This document shows, piece by piece, positions 14,854 through 21,299 of a DNA stretch of 24,561 nucleotides. A program made the position numbers and the translations under genes. The first letter of the stretch is position 1. The number at the start of each line of letters is the position of its first letter. Location of the stretch: assembly GCA_964635845.1 (NCBI GenBank), contig CAZWNO010000058.1, positions 1 to 24,561 of the forward strand, read 5' to 3'. This DNA comes from SZUA-365 sp964635845. Lineage in GTDB: Bacteria; Bacteroidota; Ignavibacteria; SZUA-365. The notes under the pieces were generated by a model, which saw only the letters and a program-made list of their open reading frames with translations, ran no database searches and was not told the DNA's origin.

Positions 14854-17757
14854 TTGCAGCATCATCACGTACATAGCGATCTCCTTGCCGGGAGGAACGA
14901 AGCGCAATGCGGGAAGTCGCGTCCCTCCGGTCCCGTCCTCCGTACCCTCCTGTCCCTGTGTCTCGCTGCCGTCCTCATCCCCACGCTCTCCATTTCTCCG
15001 CCGCTGCATGCACAGTTCCTGCCATTCGGGAGGAACAAAGTCCAGTATACCGACTTCGACTGGCAGATCCTCCGGACCGAGCACTTCGACATCTATTACT
15101 ATCCCGAGATGGAGGAGCTGGCCGGGAAGGGAGCGCATTTCGCGGAGGAGAGCTTCGACAAGCTCGAAAGAGAGTTCAACTTCACCGTCGACCATCGTAT
15201 CCCGCTGATCTTCTATTCCTCGCCGATTCACTTCCAGCAGACGAACGTCACACCCGGATTCATTCCCGAAGGGGTCGGCGGTTTCTTCGAATTCATCAAG
15301 GGCCGCGTGGTGATCCCGAGCGCGGGATCGATGGAGCAGTTCCGCCACGTGATCAATCACGAGCTCGTGCACGTGTTCATGCACAACAAGCTCGAGTGGT
15401 CGCTGCGCAACAACGGGCAGCGCGCCGACCGATACCTGCCACTGTGGTTCGTCGAAGGTCTGGCGGAATTCTTCTCGACCACATGGGATGCCCAGGCCGA
15501 GATGGTCCTGCGCGACGCGGTGCTCAGCGGATATTTCGCTCCCCTGTCCTACATCTATGCCATCAGCGGCAGCTTCCTGATGTACAAGGAGGGGCAGGAC
15601 GCGCTGGGTTTCATCGCGCGCGAGTACGGCAGGGAAAAGGTCGTGCAGCTGATCGACAATTTCTGGATGTCGGAGGATTTCCAGGAAGTCTTCCGGCTGA
15701 CGGTCGGCGTGGGGTACGAGGAGTTCGACCGGGCGTGGATGCGCGACCTGCGCCGGCGCTTCTACCCCCTCGTCGCGACGCATGACCTTCCGAGTGACGC
15801 CGGGACACCCATCGTGCGGCAGGGATTCAACGCCAAGCCGGTGTACTACGCGAAGGGAGATTCCTCCTACGTCGTCTACATCGCCAACAACACCGGCTAT
15901 ACGGGACTGTACATGAAGTCGCTCACCGGCGGTCCGACGAGGCTGCTGCTCGAGGGCGAGAAAAGCGACCGCTTCGAGGCCTTCCATCTGCTCGGCAGCC
16001 GCATGTCCGTCAGCCGCGACGGGATGCTCGCGTTCGTGACGAAAAGCGGAGAATCGGATGTGCTGCACCTTTATGATCTGAACGCCGAGGCGATCGTGCA
16101 GTCGCTGTCGTTCGACGGGCTCGTGATGGTCAATTCCCCTTCCTGGAATCCGGAGGGGACGAAGCTCGTTTTCTCGGCGCTGAACGAGGCGGGGGAGAGC
16201 GATCTGTACATCGTCGATATACCGAGCCGTGCGCTGCTCCGTCTGACGCGGGATCTGTACGACGACCGTGATCCCGCATGGTCGCCTGACGGCGATCGGA
16301 TCGTCTTCACATCCGACAGGGGGCCCCGGGGAGAGCATGGCCTGCAGCAGCTGTTCATGATGGACCTGGAAACAGGAGCGCTTCGCTATCTGACGCAGGA
16401 CAGCTGCAGCTACGCCTCGCCGGCATGGTCCGGGGACGGAAGCAGCATCATCTGCACGAACGATCGCGGCGGCACGCACAATCTGTATGTCATCGAGCTG
16501 GATGATGCGCGTGTCGACATGCCCGCCGTGCGCCGGCTCTCGCGCTTCATGACCAGCGCATTCGATCCGGTCTGGACTCCCGAGGGCGACGTCCTCTACG
16601 CGACTTACGAGGCCTCGAGTTTCCAGATCCATGGATTGCGGAAAATATCGGCCAGACTTGACTCGCTCGAGATCGCGTACGCGCCGCGGCGAGCGCGCGC
16701 GGTACCGCAGTGGACCGTGCCTTCGCTGGAGGGCGCAACCATCGCCTCACGCCTCAGCTACAAGAAGGAATACGAGATCGACATCGCGCAGAGCGCGATT
16801 TCCACGGATCCCGTGTTCGGCACGCTCGGAGGCGCGGCGCTGAGCATGAGCGATGTGCTCGGCGACGACCGGTACTACTTCCTGATTTCCAACACCGCCC
16901 AGACTTCCAGCGAACTGCTCTCGAGCTTCAACATCGCCATCTCCCGGCTTTCGCTCGCGCGGAAGACGCCGTTCAGTTACGGTGTGTTCCATTACGCCGG
17001 ACGGCGCTACGATCTGCTCGATCCCGACCTGTATTTCTACGAACGCGCGTACGGCGGGTATTTCGCAGCGGCGTATCCCATGTCGAAATTCCGCCGCATC
17101 GAGGGCGCGTTCAGCTTCAGCAATTCCGACAAGGAAGCCCTCGCCGAGATCCGGCAGCGCAAGGCCCTGCTGCTGACGAATTCGATCTCCTATGTCATGG
17201 ACAACGCGCTGTATTACTGGACGGGACCGATCGACGGGAGCCGCTTCAATTTCACGCTCTCGTATACGACGGACATCCGGTATTCGAATGTCAACTACTA
17301 CTCGGTGATGTTCGATTACCGGCGCTACTTCCGCATCGGACTGCGCTCGGCAGTCGCCTCGCGATTCGAATTCCTCTACAACCACGGCAAGGAAGCCCGC
17401 AGGTATTTCCTCGGCGGAAGCTGGGACCTGCGCGGATGGCCGCGCTGGTCCATCCGCGGTACGAAACGCTGGATCACGAGCCACGAACTCCGTTTCCCCC
17501 TGCTGGACCGCGTCGGATTCGATTTTCCGTTCGGATCGATCACGCTCGGCGTGCTGCGTGCCGCGCTCTTCTTCGACGCCGGCAATTCGTGGGACAAGGA
17601 GTATTCCGAAACGCTGGGCAGTATCGGAGCTGGTCTGCGCTTCAGTCTGTTCGGAGTGCTGGTTCTCCGCTACGATATCGGCAAGCGGATCGAGGACAAC
17701 TTCACCCATCTGCAGGGCGATCTCTTCCAGCAGTTTTTCTTCGGATGGGATTTCTGA
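14854..17757 (+). CDS. Peptidase MA-like / PD40 beta-propeller / outer-membrane beta-barrel fusion protein
   Basis: A 967-residue predicted outer-membrane protein with three parts. After a long N-region and a hydrophobic signal segment cut before Gln54, residues about 70-310 form a gluzincin metallopeptidase domain with HELVH (His169, Glu170, His173) and a downstream WFVEGLAEFF whose Glu201 is the likely third zinc ligand. Residues about 330-600 form a TolB-like propeller with PD40 repeats (PSWNPEGTKLVFSA, PAWSPDGDRIVFTSDR, PAWSGDGSSIICTNDR, PVWTPEGDVLYAT). Residues about 650-967 resemble the C-terminal barrel of the BamA/Omp85 surface-antigen type, with YFLGGSWDLRGW and a terminal Phe typical of barrel insertion signals. 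The start is a TTG at 14854 with TGGAGA just upstream; no in-frame ATG exists nearby, so the true N-terminus is uncertain. The lipoprotein gene overlaps its stop. Substrate and physiological role are unknown. Confidence 0.82.
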   Translation: MQHHHVHSDLLAGRNEAQCGKSRPSGPVLRTLLSLCLAAVLIPTLSISPPLHAQFLPFGRNKVQYTDFDWQILRTEHFDIYYYPEMEELAGKGAHFAEESFDKLEREFNFTVDHRIPLIFYSSPIHFQQTNVTPGFIPEGVGGFFEFIKGRVVIPSAGSMEQFRHVINHELVHVFMHNKLEWSLRNNGQRADRYLPLWFVEGLAEFFSTTWDAQAEMVLRDAVLSGYFAPLSYIYAISGSFLMYKEGQDALGFIAREYGREKVVQLIDNFWMSEDFQEVFRLTVGVGYEEFDRAWMRDLRRRFYPLVATHDLPSDAGTPIVRQGFNAKPVYYAKGDSSYVVYIANNTGYTGLYMKSLTGGPTRLLLEGEKSDRFEAFHLLGSRMSVSRDGMLAFVTKSGESDVLHLYDLNAEAIVQSLSFDGLVMVNSPSWNPEGTKLVFSALNEAGESDLYIVDIPSRALLRLTRDLYDDRDPAWSPDGDRIVFTSDRGPRGEHGLQQLFMMDLETGALRYLTQDSCSYASPAWSGDGSSIICTNDRGGTHNLYVIELDDARVDMPAVRRLSRFMTSAFDPVWTPEGDVLYATYEASSFQIHGLRKISARLDSLEIAYAPRRARAVPQWTVPSLEGATIASRLSYKKEYEIDIAQSAISTDPVFGTLGGAALSMSDVLGDDRYYFLISNTAQTSSELLSSFNIAISRLSLARKTPFSYGVFHYAGRRYDLLDPDLYFYERAYGGYFAAAYPMSKFRRIEGAFSFSNSDKEALAEIRQRKALLLTNSISYVMDNALYYWTGPIDGSRFNFTLSYTTDIRYSNVNYYSVMFDYRRYFRIGLRSAVASRFEFLYNHGKEARRYFLGGSWDLRGWPRWSIRGTKRWITSHELRFPLLDRVGFDFPFGSITLGVLRAALFFDAGNSWDKEYSETLGSIGAGLRFSLFGVLVLRYDIGKRIEDNFTHLQGDLFQQFFFGWDF

Positions 17758-18959
17758 TGCGTGCGCGCGCGCTCATACTGCCGCTGCTCGCCGCATGGCT
17801 GTCGTCGTGCAGCAGTACGTTCGACCTCGAACGTCCCCTGTCGCCGAAGGCAGGCGACTGGCTGCAGCTGGGCGGCGGCGCGGAGAGGAGAAACACCGTC
17901 GTTGCGGATGTCCCGCCCATGCGGCCGCCGAGCGCTGGCGATTCCACAAGCGAAACAAGTGTCATCTGGGAGTTCAGTCTTGACGGTCCCGCGGCAAAGG
18001 CGGCGCCGCTGCTCGTCGACGGGACGGTGCTATTTTCCTCCACGACAGGCTGGGCGGAGGCCGTGGATCTGGAGAGCGGAGAAAAAATCGGAGCCTTCCC
18101 CTGCAAGTGGTTCATCCACGGAACAGGCGCTGTCGCCGACGGCTGTTTCTTCGTCGCCACCGACGGCGCGGAACCGCTGCTCCTGTGCTTCGACCTGCGC
18201 GACATACGCACACGCTATGAACGGAGAATTCCATCGGTGCAGGCCTCGCTGTGCGCCGTCGGAGATCGCGTGATCCTCGCGACGCGCACCGGCGAGGTGG
18301 AGTGCCACGACGGACACGACACCGCGGCGGTCTGGCGCGCGCGGGTCGACGGCATGATCACGGCGGCGCCGGCCGTCTCGGACAGCGTGGTCGTGATCGC
18401 GGGACAGAACGGGGATCTCAACGCGCTGCACACAGGCAGCGGCCGGAAGCTGTGGCGGCGGTCCACGGGCGGGGCATTCCTCGCGGGAGCGACGATCCGC
18501 GGCGACGCCGCTGTCGCAGCCAATGCAGCCGGACTCGTGACGATGGTCGAACTGTCCAGCGGGGATCCGCGATGGACGGCGGCGCTGGGAGAACCGGTGC
18601 ATCAGGGGATGGCATGGCGCGGTGACACCTTGGCGGTCGCGCTCTCGAGCGGCGACCTGGTGCTGCTGCGCGCCGAAGACGGCATGGAGATCGAGCGCAT
18701 CGCGACCGGAGAACTCCCGGGCGCCGCGCCGCTGTTCATCGGCAGCGGCATCCTGCTGCTGCAGCGCCGCGGCACGCTCGTGCACGTCGATCCCGCGACC
18801 GGTCGAATCACGGAGATTGCGCATCTGAATTCGCGCAGCGAGACACCGCCGCTCGTCACTCCGGTTGGGATTGTGCTGGTGGATGAGGAGGGGGAAGGAA
18901 GACTCTATCGTTGGGATGACAAGATGACAAGATGGAAAGATGACAAGATGGAAAGATGA
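17757..18959 (+). CDS. Lipoprotein with PQQ-like (BamB-type) beta-propeller; C-terminus replaced by repeat sequence
   Basis: A 400-residue predicted lipoprotein. The signal peptide ends in the lipobox LSSC with Cys18 as the lipidated residue, so it should be anchored to a membrane facing the periplasm. The rest is built of 40-45-residue propeller blades (for example APLLVDGTVLFSS, AVSDSVVVIAGQNGDLNALHTGSGRKLWR, APLFIGSGILLLQRRGTLVHVDPATG), the PQQ-repeat pattern used by BamB and by quinoprotein-like scaffolds. I see no enzyme active site. Its ATG overlaps the stop of the barrel gene (TGATG), so the two are translationally coupled, and the proteins may form a complex (inference). The last 15 codons (WDDKMTRWKDDKMER) are entirely made from the 7/8-mer repeat array that begins at 18915, and the TGA stop is repeat-derived too, so the natural C-terminus has been lost or replaced. 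Confidence 0.82.
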   Translation: MRARALILPLLAAWLSSCSSTFDLERPLSPKAGDWLQLGGGAERRNTVVADVPPMRPPSAGDSTSETSVIWEFSLDGPAAKAAPLLVDGTVLFSSTTGWAEAVDLESGEKIGAFPCKWFIHGTGAVADGCFFVATDGAEPLLLCFDLRDIRTRYERRIPSVQASLCAVGDRVILATRTGEVECHDGHDTAAVWRARVDGMITAAPAVSDSVVVIAGQNGDLNALHTGSGRKLWRRSTGGAFLAGATIRGDAAVAANAAGLVTMVELSSGDPRWTAALGEPVHQGMAWRGDTLAVALSSGDLVLLRAEDGMEIERIATGELPGAAPLFIGSGILLLQRRGTLVHVDPATGRITEIAHLNSRSETPPLVTPVGIVLVDEEGEGRLYRWDDKMTRWKDDKMER

Positions 18960-19142
18960 CAGATGGCAGATAGCAGATAGCAGATAGCAGATGGCAGATA
19001 GCAGATAGCAGATAGCAGATAGCTGATAGCTGATGACAAGATGACAAGATGGAAAGATGACAGATGGCAGATAGCAGATGGCTGATAGCAGATGGCTGAT
19101 AGCTGATGACAAGATGACAAGATGACAAGATGACAAGATGGC
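18915..19142. repeat. Mosaic array of 8-mer (AAGATGAC/AAGATGGA) and 7-mer (AGATAGC/AGATGGC/TGATAGC) units
   Basis: All 228 bases can be divided into units without remainder. An opening GATGAC is followed by five 8-mers, then a run of ten 7-mers (18961-19030) and a TGATGAC linker. Next come three 8-mers, seven 7-mers ending in TGATGAC at 19110, and four 8-mers. The 8-mer-then-7-mer block is therefore present twice and the 8-mer block a third time. The minus strand has no stop codon in any of its three frames across the array, while the plus strand has many. No spacer sequence exists, so this is not CRISPR. It includes the stop codon of the upstream lipoprotein gene and the apparent ATG of the downstream PEGA gene. 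Confidence 0.95.
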
Positions 19143-19914
19143 TGCGGTGATCAAATACTGTGAGATGCTCGAGTGCGGTTTCCGACGTTTGTTCGCACAG
19201 GTTACCGAACTCGTACACGTCTTCGTCCTCGTCCTCGTCCTCGTACACGTACGCGTACACGTCCTCGTCCTCGTCCTCGTCCTCGTACACGTACGCGTAC
19301 ACGTACTCGTACACGTCCTCGTGCGCGTACACGTCCTCGTACTCGTACACGTCCTCGTCCTCGTGCTCGTCGCGCCGAGTGGATTGATGGGACAGGATCG
19401 TGAGCCGCCTGCGGCGGGATACGTCGAGCTGGCTTCGCAGCCGGATGGTGCGGAGATCTATGCGGGTGACTCGCTGCTCGGCCGGACACCGATGCGGATC
19501 CCGCGCACCCTGCTCGACAGCATCACCGTGTGGTATCCCGCGCGCGCGGCGTGGAACGCGCAGGTGATGCGTCCCGGGAAGGCAATCGTCGGTGCGGATG
19601 AAGGTGTGACGCTCCTGCAATTCGATGCGCGACAGCTCTTCCTGGGCAAGCCCGCCGGCGAGGTGCGCGTGCGGGACAACGCGTTGCGGCTCCCTCCCGC
19701 CGATGTGCTCCTGCCTGCCGGACTTGGTCTTGCCGCCGGAGCAGCCGCAGTCATCCTCAAGCAGGAGGCTGATGCGCTGTATGACGATTACCTGCGCACC
19801 GGCGATGAATCGCTGTTATCTAAAACGAAAAAGTACGATATTTATGCAGGTGTATCACTAGCGTTGCTGCAAATAGGACTGGGGTATTTCATTTATCGGT
19901 TATTTGATGAATGA
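19138..19914 (+). CDS. PEGA-domain membrane protein with a repeat-encoded hydrophobic N-terminus
   Basis: Up to 258 residues. Residues about 26-80 are alternating Val-Leu, Val-His and Val-Arg from the hexamer array at 19213-19374. They are followed by APSGLMG and Gln86, which looks like a signal-peptidase site with the +1 Gln seen in neighbouring exported proteins. Then comes a PEGA domain (about 92-140; GYVELASQPDGAEIYAGDSLLGRTPMRIP), a module usually found in exported or surface proteins. The end holds two hydrophobic segments separated by KQEADALYDDYLRTGDESLLSKTKKYDIYAG, a pattern I associate with uncharacterised Bacteroidota membrane proteins. The start is doubtful: the ATG at 19138 lies in the last unit of the preceding array, and alternatives are ATG 19165 or ATG 19387 (175 residues, no signal). 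The last 100 bp are clearly more AT-rich than the rest. Confidence 0.65.
   Translation: MAAVIKYCEMLECGFRRLFAQVTELVHVFVLVLVLVHVRVHVLVLVLVLVHVRVHVLVHVLVRVHVLVLVHVLVLVLVAPSGLMGQDREPPAAGYVELASQPDGAEIYAGDSLLGRTPMRIPRTLLDSITVWYPARAAWNAQVMRPGKAIVGADEGVTLLQFDARQLFLGKPAGEVRVRDNALRLPPADVLLPAGLGLAAGAAAVILKQEADALYDDYLRTGDESLLSKTKKYDIYAGVSLALLQIGLGYFIYRLFDE
19213..19374. repeat. Hexamer array (GTCCTC / GTACAC / GTACGC), 27 units
   Basis: Twenty-seven consecutive 6-bp units, all starting GT and nearly all ending in C: GTCCTC (10), GTACAC (8), GTACGC (2), GTACTC (2), and singles GTCTTC, GTGCGC, GTGCTC, with GTCGCG as the last. The order shows higher structure: the sub-block of several GTCCTC followed by GTACAC, GTACGC, GTACAC occurs twice (units 3-8 and 10-15). 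The array is open in all six frames. On the plus strand it reads Val-Leu/Val-His, on the minus strand Glu-Asp/Tyr-Val-type repeats. The frame joined to the PEGA domain is the hydrophobic one. Confidence 0.95.
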
Positions 19915-19957
19915 GTGCTGCATGTCATTGGGCGCAGCCTTCTCAATCCGCTGAAAA

Positions 19958-20785
19958 ATGGCCGGAAAAGTAGATCTCCACACGCATACGTACTATTCCG
20001 ACGGCGCATTGTCGCCGAGGGAGCTTGTATTGCGCGCGCATGAGGTCGGCATCTCCGCGCTCAGCATCACCGACCACGACAACATCGCAGGCATCGAGGA
20101 TGCAACGGAAGTGGCGAAGGATTTTGGGATTGAAGTCATTCCGGGCGTGGAGCTAAGTTCCACTCTGGGCACGAAGGACATCCACATTCTGGGCTACATG
20201 TTCGATCCCTCCAACAAGCAGCTCCGCGATACGCTCGAGTTTCTGAAGAAAGAGCGTTTCATCAGGGCCGAGCGCATCGTGCGCAAGCTCAACAGCCTGG
20301 ACCTCCCACTGGACTTCGATATCGTTCTCGAGAGGGCGGGACACGGCGCCGTGGGACGTCCCCACATCGCGGCCGCCATGCTGGATGAGGGACTCACCTC
20401 CGACTACTCCGAGGCGTTCGAACAGTACATTGGTGATTCGGGTCCCGCCTACGAGCCGAAATACAGGATCTCTCCCGAGGATGCCGTGGACATCATCGCG
20501 AACGCGGGCGGAGTGTCGACGGTCGCGCATCCCGGCTGGTACGTCAGCGAACAGGATCTCTCGTATCTCATCCGCGCAGGGATCGACGGCATCGAGGTCG
20601 TGCATCCCGCACACGATCAGAACAGGGTGCGATATTACCGCGGGATCGCCTCGACCTACTTTCTTCTCGAGAGCGGCGGTTCGGATTTCCATGGCGGGAA
20701 GAGGAACGACTATCAGAATTTCGGTACCTTCAGCGTCGGACTTGACGCCGTCGATGCGATGAAGCGCAGACTGTTCATACAATAG
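19958..20785 (+). CDS. PHP-domain phosphoesterase (YciV/TrpH-like; RNase AM or nucleoside 3',5'-bisphosphate phosphatase family)
   Basis: A 275-residue cytoplasmic metal-dependent phosphoesterase. Metal-binding motifs of the PHP fold are all visible: HTHTYYSDG (His8, His10, Asp15), TDHDN with His40, GVELS with Glu65, DIHILGY with His76, then RPHIA, VAHPG and the closing SGGSDFHG. An inserted helical region lies between about residues 85 and 185, as in YciV-type proteins, which act on 3',5'-nucleoside bisphosphates or trim RNA 5' ends. It is not a polymerase-associated PHP domain and lacks the signature of histidinol phosphatase. The ATG at 19958 has only weak upstream purines. It starts 43 bp after the PEGA gene, and ribH follows after 18 bp, so it is likely co-transcribed with ribH. 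Exact substrate is not determined by sequence. Confidence 0.9.
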   Translation: MAGKVDLHTHTYYSDGALSPRELVLRAHEVGISALSITDHDNIAGIEDATEVAKDFGIEVIPGVELSSTLGTKDIHILGYMFDPSNKQLRDTLEFLKKERFIRAERIVRKLNSLDLPLDFDIVLERAGHGAVGRPHIAAAMLDEGLTSDYSEAFEQYIGDSGPAYEPKYRISPEDAVDIIANAGGVSTVAHPGWYVSEQDLSYLIRAGIDGIEVVHPAHDQNRVRYYRGIASTYFLLESGGSDFHGGKRNDYQNFGTFSVGLDAVDAMKRRLFIQ

Positions 20786-20803
20786 CCATTCACAGAGGAT
20801 CTC

Positions 20804-21277
20804 ATGTATACTCCTATCCAGGGCGACCTCCGCGCCGACTCGTACAGATTCGGCATCGTCATGAGCCGCTTCAATGATATCATCACACGTAGGCTGACCG
20901 ACGGAGCGATCGACTGTCTGACGCGGCACGGCGCCAAGAGCGAACAGATCAGCGTCCTGCTCTGCCCGGGCTCCTTCGAACTCCCGCTCGTCGCGCGCAA
21001 AATGGTCGACAGCGGGAAGTACGACGGCATCGTCTGCATCGGCGCGGTCATCCGCGGGTCTACACCGCATTTCGATTTCATCGCCGCGGAAGTCACCAAG
21101 GGCATCGCCAATCTCGCGATGGAGAGCCGCGTCCCGATCGGCTTCGGCGTCCTTACCACGGATACGACGGAACAGGCGCTGGAACGCGCGGGACTCAAAC
21201 ACGGCAACAAGGGGTGGGAAGCCGCTCAGACGGTCATGGAAATGCTCAACCTGTTCGCGGCAATTGACGGCAAATGA
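20804..21277 (+). CDS. ribH: 6,7-dimethyl-8-ribityllumazine synthase
   Basis: Penultimate enzyme of riboflavin synthesis, joining 5-amino-6-ribitylaminouracil with 3,4-dihydroxy-2-butanone 4-phosphate; usually assembles into pentamers or 60-mer capsids in the cytoplasm. The 157 residues are the normal length. Motifs are SRFNDIIT (21-28), PGSFELPL (55-62), CIGAVIRGSTPHFDFIAAE with catalytic His89, FGVLTTDTTEQALERAG, and the NKGWEAA end. The usual GDTPH is GSTPH here, a mild change. AGAGG lies 6 nt before the ATG. Other riboflavin genes (ribA/B, ribD, ribE) are not in the window, so the pathway is scattered in this genome. The FMN-dependent fni gene is the nearest obvious consumer of a flavin, though that link is only circumstantial. 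Confidence 0.96.
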   Translation: MYTPIQGDLRADSYRFGIVMSRFNDIITRRLTDGAIDCLTRHGAKSEQISVLLCPGSFELPLVARKMVDSGKYDGIVCIGAVIRGSTPHFDFIAAEVTKGIANLAMESRVPIGFGVLTTDTTEQALERAGLKHGNKGWEAAQTVMEMLNLFAAIDGK

Positions 21278-21299
21278 CATGAAAAGGAGAGGGAAGAGC

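Noticed and set aside
12349..16632. A 1,427-codon open frame on the minus strand opposite pgi, PGI/PMI and the barrel fusion
   Set aside because: It is the shadow of GC-rich coding on the plus strand, where each real gene has full family motifs. The antisense translation has Arg/Val/Asp-rich composition and no recognisable domain.
18915..19374. CRISPR array
   Set aside because: Units are 6-8 bp with no unique spacers, and no cas genes are present.
18856..19620. A minus-strand frame of 254 codons (HLVILSSCHLV and DEDEDVYEY-type sequence) across both repeat arrays
   Set aside because: It is open only because the arrays lack stops on that strand in every frame. It has no conserved domain and continues antisense into two real genes, so I treat it as non-coding unless peptides are found.
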